From Paracoccus xiamenensis (GTDB lineage Bacteria > Pseudomonadota > Alphaproteobacteria > Rhodobacterales > Rhodobacteraceae): a stretch of 64,000 nt of DNA. The DNA lies in assembly GCF_011308835.1 (NCBI RefSeq), contig NZ_JAAOHY010000001.1, positions 1,240,001-1,304,000 on the forward strand, in the 5' to 3' direction. A program made the position numbers and the translations under genes. This document shows, piece by piece, positions 53,361 to 63,014 of this stretch. The notes under the pieces were generated by a model. The model made no database searches, had not been told where the DNA came from, and saw only the letters and a program-made list of their open reading frames with translations. The stretch's first letter is position 1. The number at the start of each line of letters is the position of its first letter.

Positions 53361-54271
53361 GTCAGCGCCTCGACCGGGCCGGCGGACAGCGCCGCCTGCA
53401 GGCTGGCGGCGAAGCGCAGCGCGGACGGCACGCCGCCATAGGGTGCCATCTGCGGCAGTTGGAAGACGCGGCCCTCGCTGACCGCCGGCAGGGCGCGCCA
53501 CAGCACGCTGCGGGACAGCGCGCGGCGCACGGCGGGGGCGACCGGGCCGATGACGACCAGCGTGGCTTCGGGGAAGTCGGCCAGCCGCTCCATCGGCACG
53601 GGGGCGAGAAAGCTGAATTCGGTCTGCCCTGCCCATGCATTCGTCAGCCCCAGCCGGTCCAGCGTGCTGCCGTAGAGGCTGTCAAAGCCAAAGGCGCGCA
53701 GGTGGCGGGCATCGCCGATCTCAACAAGGCATAGCGGGCGAGCGGCCAGCGGGCGAAGGGCCGTGGCCCGCGCGGCCAGATCGGCCTCGGTCCGCGCCAG
53801 CGCATCCTCGCCTGCGGAGGCATCGCCGATGGCCGTGCCAAGTGCCGTCAGCGCGGCAAGCGCTTTCGGCAAGGGCGGCTCTCCCGGCGTGTAGAACGGC
53901 AGGGAAACGACCGGCGCGATGCTGGCCAGCCGGTCCTCGTAATGGCTGTAAAAGGGCGAGCTGAGGATCACATCGGGGCGCGTCAGCTGCAGCAGTTCGT
54001 AATTCGGGGCGCCGCGCAGGCCCAGATCCGTGACCGTATCGGGCAGATCGACGCCGCCACCATCGGCGCGGTAGCGGATCAGCTCGGTCACCGCCAGCGG
54101 CGTGTGACCGATGGCAGCGGCGGTTTCCAGCATCGCCCAGTCGATGGCAGCAAGCCGGGGCGCATCCTGCGCCAGCAGCACCGCGGGACGCAATGACAAA
54201 CCCGCCGCCAGCGCAAGGCCGGCGGCGAGGAAGTTGCGGCGATCCGGCCGGTACTCAGCCGGAAGCATCAT
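53357..54271 (-). CDS. Iron-siderophore binding protein, FhuD type, Tat signal
   Basis: A 304-residue periplasmic helical-hinge binding protein. The N-terminus contains DRRNFLAAGLALAAG, a twin-arginine-type signal, as in many FhuD proteins. The mature part shows RLAAIDWAMLETAAAIGHTP, LLQLTRPDVILSSPFYSHYE and GRVFQLPQMAPYGGVPSALR. It passes ferric siderophore from the outer-membrane receptor to the FhuB-type permease. It overlaps the receptor stop by one base. Confidence 0.91.
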   Translation of the reverse strand: MMLPAEYRPDRRNFLAAGLALAAGLSLRPAVLLAQDAPRLAAIDWAMLETAAAIGHTPLAVTELIRYRADGGGVDLPDTVTDLGLRGAPNYELLQLTRPDVILSSPFYSHYEDRLASIAPVVSLPFYTPGEPPLPKALAALTALGTAIGDASAGEDALARTEADLAARATALRPLAARPLCLVEIGDARHLRAFGFDSLYGSTLDRLGLTNAWAGQTEFSFLAPVPMERLADFPEATLVVIGPVAPAVRRALSRSVLWRALPAVSEGRVFQLPQMAPYGGVPSALRFAASLQAALSAGPVEALT

Positions 54272-56370
54272 CAGAACTTGTACTTGACGATGGCAGTCGC
54301 GGTGCGGCCTTCGCCGTAATGGCAGCCATACCAGCCGCAGGTGGCCAGATAAGTCTTGTCGGTCAGGTTGCTGATGTTCAGGCTGGCCTCGATGTTTTCG
54401 CGGGTATAGCTCGCGCCGACATCCAGCAGGGTATAGCTGTCCAGCGTGATGTTGTTGTCCACGCTCTCACGCTCGCCAACATAGCGGATGCCGCCGCCAG
54501 CCCGGAAGCCATTGCCGAAATCGCGGTCGACCCAGAGGCTGGCAAGGTGGTTCGGTGCGTTCCACATTTCTTGCCCGGTATTGGTGCCGCCCAGCTGTTC
54601 GGTGTTGTTATAGGCATAGGCCGCGCGCAGGTCCCAGCCGTCGGCGATTTCGGCCGTGGCTTCCAGTTCCAGCCCGCGCGACTTCACCTCGCCGATCTGG
54701 CGATAGAGCAGATAGCCCTCGGGGCTGTAGCCGGCCCATTGTTTCACATTGGTCTGGCGCAGGTCATAGACCGAGGCGGTGATCAGCCCGTCAAACGCGG
54801 TCGGCTGGTATTTCACCCCCGCTTCCCACTGATAGCCCTTGGTCGGGCGCAGCGGCTCCATGTTCTCGTTCAGCCCGCCTTCGGGGTCGAACGAGGTCGC
54901 GAAGCGCAGATAGGGCATCACGCCATTATCGAAGACATAGGAGATCCCGGCATGGCCGGTCAGCTCTGTCTCGTCATAGGCGGCGGGCATGTCGTATTGG
55001 GTGCCGGTCTGCTTGGCCTTGTCCCAGCGGACGCCAACAGTCCCGCGCCAGTTGCCGAATGTCATCTCGTCCTGCGCATAGATGCCGTATTGCTTCAGCG
55101 TCATGTCGCCCGACTGGGTGGCCACGGTCAGGGTCGGCGGCGCGATATAGGCGCCCGGATTGGTCCAGTCGAAGATATTGGTATCGGCCTGGATCTGGCT
55201 GGTCTCCTCGGCATCGTATTTGCGCACATCGACGCCGAACAGCAGCGCATGCGTCACCGCACCGGTCACCACCTCGCCGTTCAACCGGGTGTCGAGGCTG
55301 AGGCTTTCGCTGTTTTCGCTGTATTCTCCCGAACCGCGCAGGAAAGTTCCGTCCGGGTTCACCGTGGCATAGGTGCCGACATAGGTGTTGCGGTAATTCC
55401 AGTCGAGCTTCTCGTAACGGAAGCCCTGGCTCAGCGTCCAACCATTGTCGAATTCCCGGCTGATCTCGATGCCGACATTCCACATCTTGCGGTCGCTGGA
55501 ATCCCAGTTTTCCTGCCCTGTATACAGGTCACGCAGATCGTCGCCATCCTCGGCCTCGGTCAGTGCATAGGGCACCCCGGTCGGCGTGATCGGCTTGTCC
55601 TTGCGGTACGATGCCAGGAAATCGATGGTCGTCATCGCGTCGGGCGTCCAGCGGACGGCGCCGGCCAGATAGCCGCTTTCGTTGGTCACGTCCTCGATCT
55701 GGTTCTTCTGGTCGCGGCCGATCCCGGTCAGGCGGAATGACAGAGTGTCAGAGGCCGAACGGTTCACGTCGAAGAAGGCCTGCAGGCTGTTATTGCTGTC
55801 ATAGCCCAGACCGACCTCGCCGAAATCTTCGGATTGGGCGCGTTTCTGCACCTGATTGATGACGCCCATCGGCTGGCCCGCGCCATAAAGCCCCGAGGAC
55901 GGCCCGCGCAGAACCTCGACCTGCTGCATGCCGTAAAGCTCATAGGAAGTCGCGCCGAAATAGCGGCTTTGACGCAGCCCGTTGACATATTGCGCATCCG
56001 CCGAGGGGAAGCCGCGCATGAAGGGCTCGTTAAAGCGGGGATCGTTGCCAAACGGCTCTGCCACGGTGCCGGCGGTATAGCCGAGCGCCTGACCGAGGTT
56101 CTGCGCACCCTGATCCTGCATCTGCTGCTGAGTCACGACCGAAACCGCCTGCTGCTGTTCGGCGATCGGCGTCTGCGATTTCGACACCTGTGCGCCGCTG
56201 GCGACGTAACCGTCGACATCATCAGCGCTGAGGTAGATGGTGCCCAGAACGAAAACCGGGTTTTCGGATGATTGGGCGTCGGGGGCGGCGTCCTGCGCCA
56301 TACCTGCCGAGACGAGCGCGATGCTGCTGACGCCGGCAAGGATGGTGACGCGGGTTGGTGAAAAGCGCAT
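54271..56370 (-). CDS. TonB-dependent siderophore receptor
   Basis: A 699-residue outer-membrane barrel. The signal peptide MRFSPTRVTILAGVSSIALV ends near AGMAQ. The plug domain has QQQMQDQGAQNLGQALGYTA, then FMRGFPSADAQYVNGLRQSR and EVLRGPSSGLYGAGQPMGVI. The 22-strand barrel ends with ATAIVKYKF, closing on Phe as usual. It belongs to the ferrichrome/ferrioxamine-like siderophore receptors. It is the first gene of the uptake operon. In the upstream 180 bases I see no obvious Fur, RirA or Irr palindrome. TonB itself is not in the window. Confidence 0.94.
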   Translation of the reverse strand: MRFSPTRVTILAGVSSIALVSAGMAQDAAPDAQSSENPVFVLGTIYLSADDVDGYVASGAQVSKSQTPIAEQQQAVSVVTQQQMQDQGAQNLGQALGYTAGTVAEPFGNDPRFNEPFMRGFPSADAQYVNGLRQSRYFGATSYELYGMQQVEVLRGPSSGLYGAGQPMGVINQVQKRAQSEDFGEVGLGYDSNNSLQAFFDVNRSASDTLSFRLTGIGRDQKNQIEDVTNESGYLAGAVRWTPDAMTTIDFLASYRKDKPITPTGVPYALTEAEDGDDLRDLYTGQENWDSSDRKMWNVGIEISREFDNGWTLSQGFRYEKLDWNYRNTYVGTYATVNPDGTFLRGSGEYSENSESLSLDTRLNGEVVTGAVTHALLFGVDVRKYDAEETSQIQADTNIFDWTNPGAYIAPPTLTVATQSGDMTLKQYGIYAQDEMTFGNWRGTVGVRWDKAKQTGTQYDMPAAYDETELTGHAGISYVFDNGVMPYLRFATSFDPEGGLNENMEPLRPTKGYQWEAGVKYQPTAFDGLITASVYDLRQTNVKQWAGYSPEGYLLYRQIGEVKSRGLELEATAEIADGWDLRAAYAYNNTEQLGGTNTGQEMWNAPNHLASLWVDRDFGNGFRAGGGIRYVGERESVDNNITLDSYTLLDVGASYTRENIEASLNISNLTDKTYLATCGWYGCHYGEGRTATAIVKYKF

Positions 56371-56502
56371 CGTTTACTCTCGTTAATATCTGAGTGATTG
56401 ACTCGTGATGCTGACTTCCGATGCTTTCAGTCAACAATCTGCGCACGCCGTGGCTGCGTATTCCCCCCGTGCTGTTGCAATTCCGTCATAGGGCGAAATG
56501 CG

Positions 56503-56526
56503 GCAGGCCCCGCTTGCGGGGCCTGC
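56503..56526 (-). terminator. GC-rich hairpin after puuD
   Basis: GCAGGCCCCGC (56503-56513) and GCGGGGCCTGC (56516-56526) form an exact 11-base stem with a minimal loop, 26 bases after the puuD stop on its strand. No T run follows. It is a likely transcript end or RNA-stabilising structure separating puuD from the siderophore operon. Confidence 0.6.
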
Positions 56527-56552
56527 TTGCAACCACCGGTTGTTAACGCGCG

Positions 56553-57812
56553 TCAATTTCCAGCAAGCTGGCGCGGCTGCTTCCCCGTGGCGGCGCGATA
56601 CCAGTCGACAATGGCCTGACGCTCGGGCTCTTCCATGAAGCTGACATTCGCTGGTGGCATGGCATGCGTCAGCCCGGCCTGCGTGTAGATCTGGCGCGCG
56701 GCGCGGATCACATCATCAGGCGTTTCCAGCAGCAGCCCCTTGGGGGCGATGTGGATGCCATCATATCCCGGCTCGCGCGCGTGGCACATGGCGCACCGGC
56801 CTGGGACGATGCTCATCACCTCGTCAAAGCGCGCTGCATCGGCGAATTTCTGCTGCGCCGGGGTCAGGGTGCGGGCCTCGGATTCCTCATAGCTGGACTG
56901 GAACAGCGGCGCGGTCGACAGCCACATGACACCCACGAACAGCATCGCGGTTGCGGCCCATGCCCACCATTTCATGCCCCCACCCGCATGCATGGTGTTG
57001 AAGAAGTGCCGGATGGTCACGCCCATCAGGAAGATCAGCGCCGCGATCAGCCAGTTGTATTCGGTCGCGAAGGCCAGCGGGTAGTGGTTCGACAGCATCA
57101 GGAAGACGACCGGCAGCGTCAGATAGTTGTTATGGGTCGAACGCAGCTTGGCAATCTTGCCGTATTTCGGATCGGGCTTGCGGCCCTCTTGCAGGTCTTT
57201 CACAACGATCCGCTGGTTCGGCATGATGATGAAGAACACATTCGCCGTCATGATTGTGGCGGTAAAAGCGCCAAGGTGCAGCAGCACCGCTCGGCCGGTG
57301 AAGATCTGGTTATAGGCATAGCCCATGGCGACCAGCAGCGCGAACAGCAGCAGCATCAGCACCGTCGGATGCTCTCCCAGCGGCGATTTGCACAGGCGGT
57401 CATAGACCAGCCAACCGATCGACAGCGAACCGGCCGAGATCAGGATGCCCTGCCACAGCGCCAGATCGGCCTTGGCCGGGTCGATCAGGAACAGCTCGCC
57501 CCCGACCCAGTAGACGATCATCAACAGCGCCGCGCCCGACAACCAGGTCGAATAGCTTTCCCATTTGAACCAGATCAGGTGCTCGGGCATGTTTTCCGGC
57601 GCGACCAGGTATTTCTGGATGTGATAGAAGCCGCCGCCATGCACCTGCCATTCCTCGCCATGGGCGCCGGGCGGCAGATGCGGTGCCTTGCGCAGCCCCA
57701 GGTCGAGCGCCACGAAATAGAAGCTCGACCCGATCCAGGCGATGGCGGTGATGACATGCACCCAGCGGACGGCAAAGCCCAGCCAGTCCCAGATGATGGC
57801 GAAATCGGTCAT
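56553..57812 (-). CDS. puuD: Membrane urate hydroxylase PuuD with cytochrome c domain
   Basis: A 419-residue protein oxidising urate to 5-hydroxyisourate. The N-terminal part (about residues 1-310) has around eight membrane spans (WVHVITAIAWIGSSFYFVAL; LFLIDPAKADLALWQG; HFFNTMHAGGGMKWWAWAAT). The C-terminal periplasmic domain carries one haem c motif, CAMCH in GRCAMCHAREPGYDG, with a possible axial Met in HAMPPANVSFM. Electrons go to cytochrome c oxidase, so no hydrogen peroxide is made. It stands alone, leftward, but the divergent amidohydrolase operon beyond maeB fits purine breakdown. 5-Hydroxyisourate hydrolase and OHCU decarboxylase genes are not in view. Confidence 0.92.
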   Translation of the reverse strand: MTDFAIIWDWLGFAVRWVHVITAIAWIGSSFYFVALDLGLRKAPHLPPGAHGEEWQVHGGGFYHIQKYLVAPENMPEHLIWFKWESYSTWLSGAALLMIVYWVGGELFLIDPAKADLALWQGILISAGSLSIGWLVYDRLCKSPLGEHPTVLMLLLFALLVAMGYAYNQIFTGRAVLLHLGAFTATIMTANVFFIIMPNQRIVVKDLQEGRKPDPKYGKIAKLRSTHNNYLTLPVVFLMLSNHYPLAFATEYNWLIAALIFLMGVTIRHFFNTMHAGGGMKWWAWAATAMLFVGVMWLSTAPLFQSSYEESEARTLTPAQQKFADAARFDEVMSIVPGRCAMCHAREPGYDGIHIAPKGLLLETPDDVIRAARQIYTQAGLTHAMPPANVSFMEEPERQAIVDWYRAATGKQPRQLAGN

Positions 57813-57932
57813 GCGGCGTCTCCCTGCGGCGCTTATCGTATTCCATGCAGGCTAGCCGAGTTGACCACGGACGGTTAAGGCCGATTTTCCCCAAGAAGCT
57901 TCAAATGAAGCCGAAAGATCGCCGGACAGCAG

Positions 57933-57963
57933 GCGCAACCGGCAGCTCTCCCGCCGGTTGCGC
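57933..57963 (-). terminator. Perfect 11-base hairpin after maeB
   Basis: GCGCAACCGGC (57933-57943) pairs exactly with GCCGGTTGCGC (57953-57963) around a 9-base loop, starting 10 bases after the maeB stop on its strand. T residues are lacking, as often in high-GC alphaproteobacteria. Probable terminator of maeB before puuD. Confidence 0.65.
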
Positions 57964-57972
57964 AAATGCGCC

Positions 57973-60246
57973 TTAGCTATAGCTGGAGACGTTGCTTCCA
58001 GCGAGCGCCGCGATATTCATCAGCCCGCGCACGGTAATGCCCGGGGTGACGATATGGGCGCGATTGCCCATGCCCATCAGGATCGGCCCGACCTCCAGCC
58101 CGCCGGCGACGGAACGCAGCATGTTGCGCGCGGCCCCGGCGACCTCGGCATTGGGATAGATCAGCCCGTTCGCGGGGCCGGTCAGCCGACCGTCGGGGAA
58201 CAGGCGCTCGCGCAGTTCGGGGTCAAGCGCGACATCGGCGGGCATTTCGCCCTCATATTCGAAATCGAGGTACATTTCGTCCAGCAGCGCCATCGCAGCG
58301 CGCATGTTACGCCCCGATTCGGTGTCCATATTGCCGAACTGCGAACTGGAACACAGCGCGATCCGGGGCTGGACGCCAAAGCGGCGCATATGTCGCGCCG
58401 CCCCGATTACCGTATCGGCGATCTGCTGCGGCGTCGGGTGCAGGTTCACCTGACTGTCGGCAACGAATAGCGGCCCCCGCTCCAGAATGATCAGCGACAA
58501 TGCCCCGATGGGGTGGGTTTTCGCATCGGCGAGGATCTCGGTCACATATTTCAGATGCCAGCGATACTCGCCGAAGGTACCGCAAATCATCGCATCGGCA
58601 TCGCCCAGATGAACCATCATCGCCGCGATCACCGAGGTATTGGTGCGCAGGATCGCGCGGGCCAGGTCCGGCGTGACGCCGTGGCGGCGCATCAGCGTGT
58701 GGTAAGCGGTCCAATAGTCGCGATAGCGGGCGTCGCTTTCGGGGTTGATGATCTCGATCGTCGACAGATCCATGCGGATGCCGTCGCGTTCCAGACGCGC
58801 CTCGATCACCTCGGGACGGCCGATCAGGATGGGGGTATCGTGGCCTTCCTCGATCAGCTGGCGGGCGGCGTGCAGCACGCGTTCGTCTTCGCCCTCGGCA
58901 AAGACGATGCGGCGGTTGGCGACCTTGTCGGCCTCGAACACGTCGCGCATGATGTTATAGGTGCGATAGACGCGGCCCTGAAGCCGGCGCTTGTAATCGT
59001 CCAGATCCAGCTGGCGCGTGGCCACGCCGGTTTCCATCGCGGCCTTGGCCACGGCGGGGGCGATGGTCGGCAGCAGGCGCGGATCGAAAGGTTTCGGAAT
59101 CAGGTATTCCGGCCCGAAGGTCAGCCTTTCGCCGCGATAGGCCTGCCCGACCTCGGCCGAGGCGGTTTCACGCGCCAGTGCCGCAATCGCCTCGACGCAG
59201 GCGACCTTCATCGCGTCATTGATCTGCGTGGCCCCGGTATCCAGCGCCCCGCGGAAGATGAAGGGAAAGCACAGGACGTTATTGACCTGATTGGGATAAT
59301 CGCTGCGCCCGGTGGCGATCAGCGCGTCGGGCGCGGCGGTGCGGGCTTCTTCGGGCATGATTTCCGGCGTCGGGTTCGCCAGCGCGAAGATGATCGGCTT
59401 TGGCGCCATCTTCTTGACCATCTCGGCGGTCAACAGGCCGGGACCAGAGACGCCAAGGAACAGGTCAGCGCCCTCCATCGCCTCCAGCGTGCTGCGTTTT
59501 TCGGTGTCGCGGGCGAATTCCTGCTTTTCGGGGTTCAGGTCATTGCGCTGCGTATGCACGACGCCCTTGCTGTCCAACATGGTGATGTGATCCTTCTTGA
59601 CCCCCATCACCATCAGCATCTTCAGGCAAGCGATGCCGGCAGCCCCTGCCCCAAGCGCAACCACTTGAATATCCTCGAACTTCTTCCCCGACAGGCGCAC
59701 CGCATTGGTGGCCGCCGCCGCCGCCACGATGGCCGTGCCGTGCTGGTCATCATGGAAAACGGGGATATTCATCCGCTCCTTGCAGAGCCTTTCGACCAGA
59801 AAGCACTCGGGCGCCTTGATGTCTTCCAGGTTCACCGCGCCAAAGGTCGGCTCCAGCTTGCAGACGATCTCGGCCAGCTTTTCAGGATCGGTCTCGTTCA
59901 CCTCGATGTCAAAGCAGTCGACGCCGGCGAATTTCTTGAACAGGACCGCCTTGCCCTCCATCACCGGCTTGGAGGCCTGCGCGCCGATATTGCCCAGGCC
60001 CAGCACCGCAGTGCCGTTGGAAATCACCGCGACGAGGTTCGATTTCGCCGTATAGCGCATTGCGTCCAGAGGATTTTTCTCAATATCCAGACAGGCCTCG
60101 GCGACCCCCGGCGAATATGCGTTCGACAGGTCGCGCCCGGTATCCATCGGTTTAGTCGCGCGGATTTCCAGCTTACCGGGCCTCGGGAATTCGTGGTAAT
60201 CCAGCGCTTCCTGACGGCGGTCATTGGCGATGTCATCTGCGGGCAT
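57973..60246 (-). CDS. maeB: NADP-dependent malic enzyme with phosphotransacetylase-like domain
   Basis: A 757-residue two-part enzyme. The malic part (about 1-430) has [40 protein letters not shown] and the NADP site [20 protein letters not shown]. The C-terminal PTA-like domain (about 440-757) has [20 protein letters not shown] and lacks transacetylase activity in characterised members, acting in acetyl-CoA regulation. The product is pyruvate from malate. The start [20 protein letters not shown] at ATG 60246 follows GAAGGAGGACAGGAC. A much longer reading to 62190 is antisense to the next operon and is rejected. Confidence 0.95.
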   Translation of the reverse strand: MPADDIANDRRQEALDYHEFPRPGKLEIRATKPMDTGRDLSNAYSPGVAEACLDIEKNPLDAMRYTAKSNLVAVISNGTAVLGLGNIGAQASKPVMEGKAVLFKKFAGVDCFDIEVNETDPEKLAEIVCKLEPTFGAVNLEDIKAPECFLVERLCKERMNIPVFHDDQHGTAIVAAAAATNAVRLSGKKFEDIQVVALGAGAAGIACLKMLMVMGVKKDHITMLDSKGVVHTQRNDLNPEKQEFARDTEKRSTLEAMEGADLFLGVSGPGLLTAEMVKKMAPKPIIFALANPTPEIMPEEARTAAPDALIATGRSDYPNQVNNVLCFPFIFRGALDTGATQINDAMKVACVEAIAALARETASAEVGQAYRGERLTFGPEYLIPKPFDPRLLPTIAPAVAKAAMETGVATRQLDLDDYKRRLQGRVYRTYNIMRDVFEADKVANRRIVFAEGEDERVLHAARQLIEEGHDTPILIGRPEVIEARLERDGIRMDLSTIEIINPESDARYRDYWTAYHTLMRRHGVTPDLARAILRTNTSVIAAMMVHLGDADAMICGTFGEYRWHLKYVTEILADAKTHPIGALSLIILERGPLFVADSQVNLHPTPQQIADTVIGAARHMRRFGVQPRIALCSSSQFGNMDTESGRNMRAAMALLDEMYLDFEYEGEMPADVALDPELRERLFPDGRLTGPANGLIYPNAEVAGAARNMLRSVAGGLEVGPILMGMGNRAHIVTPGITVRGLMNIAALAGSNVSSYS

Positions 60247-60402
60247 GTCCTGTCCTCCTTCTGCACTCGGCAAATTCCCCTGGGTCAATTGGTCACTTTC
60301 GCAGAGGGATTTGCAATGCCCCTTTCGCAGCTTGCGCAACCCCCGCCTTGCCGCGCCGCCCTTTTGCGGTATCTGTGGTGCAAGTGGCGAACGGGGGATC
60401 GA

Positions 60403-61788
60403 ATGTCCGATTTTGATCTGGTGCTTTCCGGGCGGGTGATCCTGACCGACCGAGAGATCCCCTGCGGCTTCGTCGCGGTCCGCGAGGGGCGCGTGGCGCT
60501 GATCGGCGAAGGCGCCCCGCCGGATGGGCGCGAAAGCCACCGGCTGGGGCAGGCAATGATCCTGCCCGGCGCGGTGGACGCGCAAGTCCATTCCCTGTCG
60601 CAGAAAGGGGTCGAGGGCTTTGCTGCCTCTACTGCCGCCGCGGCCGCCGGTGGCGTGACCACCATCGTCGACATGCCCTATGATGAAGGCGATCTGATCT
60701 GTTCCGCCGCCGCCGTCGCCCGCAAGGTGGCCACCGCCGAGGCAGAGGCACGCGTGGACGTGGCACTCTATGGCACCATCGACCCGACAGAAGGCCCTGC
60801 GCGGATCGCCGAGCAGGCCGATGCCGGGGTCTGCGGCTTCAAGTTCTCGACCTTCGGAACTGATCCAAAACGATTTCCCCGCATCCCGCCCGCGCTGCTG
60901 ATGGCCTGCTTTGCCGAGGTCGCGAAGACCGGATTGGCTGCGGGCGTCCACAACGAAGACGACGCTTTCGTGCGCGAGGCGATTGCGCAGGTCGAGGCGA
61001 TGCAGATCACCGATTGGCGCGCGCATGGGCTGTCCCGCCCGCCGATGACAGAGATTCTGGCGCTGCAGCAAATCTATGAAACCGGTCATGCGACCGGCTG
61101 CCCGGCGCATGTCGTCCATTGCTCGCTTGGTCGCGGCTATGAGATCGCGCGCCAATACCGCGACGGCGGCGATCTGACGAGTATCGAGTGCTGCATTCAC
61201 TATCTGACGCTGGACGAGGAAAACGACGTCGCCCGCCTTGGCGGCAAGGCCAAGATCAACCCGCCGATCCGTCCCCGCGCAGAAGTCGAAAGCCTTTGGC
61301 GTCATGTGGCGGCGGGCAATGTCAGCATGGTCTCGACCGATCACGTCAGCTGGTCCGAGGATCGCAAGACCAATCCCGACATGCTGAAAAACGCATCCGG
61401 CGTGCCGGGGTTGGAGGTCATGGTGCCGCTGTTCGTGAAAGGCGCGCTGGAACGCGGCATCCCGCTGACTTGGGCCGCAAGGCTGATGGCCGAAAACCCG
61501 GCGCGGCATTTCCGCATCGACGACCGCAAGGGCGGCATTGCAGTGGGCCGCGATGCCGACCTGACGGTGCTGGAACCCGTCGCGCAGGTCTATGACGCGA
61601 AGGCCAGCCGCCATTCCATCGCCGGATGGTCGCCCTATGACGGGATTGAGCTGCCATGGTCGGTCGCAGGCACATGGCTGCGCGGACAGCAGGTCTTCGA
61701 CGGCACTGATGTGCTGGCACAACCCGGCAATGGCCAGTTCATCCGCCCGCCCCGCCCGCTTGGCCTCAGAAAGCCGCTTCATGCGTAA
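60403..61788 (+). CDS. Cyclic amidohydrolase (allantoinase/hydantoinase-like)
   Basis: A 461-residue amidohydrolase-superfamily TIM barrel from ATG 60403 (after GGGGGATCGA). Metal-site candidates: MILPGAVDAQVHS, where the first His of the usual D-x-H-x-H is Gln61 and His63 remains; the carbamylated Lys in GVCGFKFSTFG; His in AAGVHNEDDAF and AHVVHCSLGRGYEI; Asp in MVSTDHVSW. Gln in the first His position is known in some dihydroorotase-like branches. The next two genes are an N-carbamoyl-type amidohydrolase and a DUF917 protein, so it probably opens hydantoin- or allantoin-like rings. Exact substrate unknown. Confidence 0.85.
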   Translation: MSDFDLVLSGRVILTDREIPCGFVAVREGRVALIGEGAPPDGRESHRLGQAMILPGAVDAQVHSLSQKGVEGFAASTAAAAAGGVTTIVDMPYDEGDLICSAAAVARKVATAEAEARVDVALYGTIDPTEGPARIAEQADAGVCGFKFSTFGTDPKRFPRIPPALLMACFAEVAKTGLAAGVHNEDDAFVREAIAQVEAMQITDWRAHGLSRPPMTEILALQQIYETGHATGCPAHVVHCSLGRGYEIARQYRDGGDLTSIECCIHYLTLDEENDVARLGGKAKINPPIRPRAEVESLWRHVAAGNVSMVSTDHVSWSEDRKTNPDMLKNASGVPGLEVMVPLFVKGALERGIPLTWAARLMAENPARHFRIDDRKGGIAVGRDADLTVLEPVAQVYDAKASRHSIAGWSPYDGIELPWSVAGTWLRGQQVFDGTDVLAQPGNGQFIRPPRPLGLRKPLHA

Positions 61789-63013
61789 CCTGCGCGTCAA
61801 TGCCGACCGCATCGCTGCCGATCTGGACGCGATGGCGAGGATCACCGATCCGGGCCGCCCGTGGACGCGCCGCGCCTTCTCGCCACGCTTCGATGAGGGG
61901 CGCGAATGGCTGGCCTCGCGGTTTGTCGAGGCGGGACTGATCGTTTCGAGTGATGCGGGCGGCAACCTGCTGGGACGGCGACCCGGCGGCGACCCAAAGC
62001 GCGGCACCATCATGCTGGGCAGCCACTCTGACACCGTGCCTGATGGCGGCCGCTTCGACGGCGTCGCTGGCGTAATCGTGGCTCTAGAGGTCGCGCGGAT
62101 GCTGGACGAACGCGGCATCAAGCTGCGGCACAACCTCGACGTGGTGGACTTTCTGGCCGAGGAGGTTTCGGTTTTCGGCGTCTCCTGCATCGGCTCTCGC
62201 GGAATGGCGGGGATGCTGCCGCAGGACTGGCTGGCGCTGACGCATGAGGGCCGCAGTCTGGATCAGGCGATCCGCGACGTTGGCGGCAACCCGGACTGGC
62301 AGACGCCTGCCACCAACATCCGCGCCTTTCTGGAACTCCATATCGAACAGGGCCGCGTGCTGGAAGCCGAGGGCACCGATCTGGGCATCGTCAGCGCCAT
62401 CGCGGGGATCACCCGGATCGAGATCGTGCTGACGGGCCAGCCCGACCACGCCGGCACGACGCCCATGGGCACGCGGGCGGACGCACTTGTGGCCGCCGCC
62501 GCCCTTGTCACCGACATTGATGCCGAGGCGATACGCCGCGCCCATGGCCCCGACCACTTCACCGCCACCGTTGGCGAGTTCTCGGTTGAACCGGGAGCGG
62601 CCAATGTCGTGCCGGGCCAGGTGCGGATGCTGATCGACGCGCGTTCCGATAACCGCGACCAGATGCAGGAATTTCTGGGGTGGATTGAACAGCGGCTGAC
62701 CAAGCTGCCAGCGAAGATCAGCGCGGACATGCGCTTGCTTTCCGACAACCAGCCTACACCCATGCACATGGACGCCATTAGCGCGTTGGAAACCGCTGCC
62801 ACGAAAGTCGGGGCCAGCCATCGCCGCATGGTATCCGGCGCAGGCCATGACGCCGCATTCATGGCGCGTCTTGCCCCGACTGCGATGATCTTCGTCCCCA
62901 GCAAGGACGGCCGATCCCATTGCCCCGAGGAATACAGCGAAATCGCCGATATCGCGCTTGGCGCGGAAGTCATGGCCGAGGCCGTGATCGCAATAGATCA
63001 AGAAGGAGACTAA
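61781..63013 (+). CDS. Zn-dependent amidohydrolase, M20 family (allantoate/N-carbamoyl amino acid hydrolase-like)
   Basis: A 410-residue dimetal hydrolase. Metal residues are visible: GSHSDTVPDGGRFDGVAG (His and Asp), DFLAEEVSVFG (Glu pair), FLELHIEQGRVLEAEG (His) and DGRSHCPEEYS (His). QPDHAGTTPMGTRADALVAA lies in the dimerisation domain. Members cleave the product of a hydantoinase or allantoinase, releasing ammonia and carbon dioxide. The ATG at 61781 overlaps the upstream stop by 8 bases. Which of allantoate, N-carbamoyl amino acid or ureidoglycine is used cannot be told. Confidence 0.88.
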   Translation: MRNLRVNADRIAADLDAMARITDPGRPWTRRAFSPRFDEGREWLASRFVEAGLIVSSDAGGNLLGRRPGGDPKRGTIMLGSHSDTVPDGGRFDGVAGVIVALEVARMLDERGIKLRHNLDVVDFLAEEVSVFGVSCIGSRGMAGMLPQDWLALTHEGRSLDQAIRDVGGNPDWQTPATNIRAFLELHIEQGRVLEAEGTDLGIVSAIAGITRIEIVLTGQPDHAGTTPMGTRADALVAAAALVTDIDAEAIRRAHGPDHFTATVGEFSVEPGAANVVPGQVRMLIDARSDNRDQMQEFLGWIEQRLTKLPAKISADMRLLSDNQPTPMHMDAISALETAATKVGASHRRMVSGAGHDAAFMARLAPTAMIFVPSKDGRSHCPEEYSEIADIALGAEVMAEAVIAIDQEGD

Positions 63014-63014
63014 G

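Noticed and set aside
58513..60402. 630-codon N-terminal extension of the amidohydrolase through the maeB region
   Set aside because: It is antisense to maeB. The family-like sequence starts only at ATG 60403, which has a GGGGGA site before it.
60247..62190. 648-codon N-terminal extension of maeB
   Set aside because: Antisense to the divergent amidohydrolase operon; the malic enzyme starts at ATG 60246 with a strong ribosome binding site.
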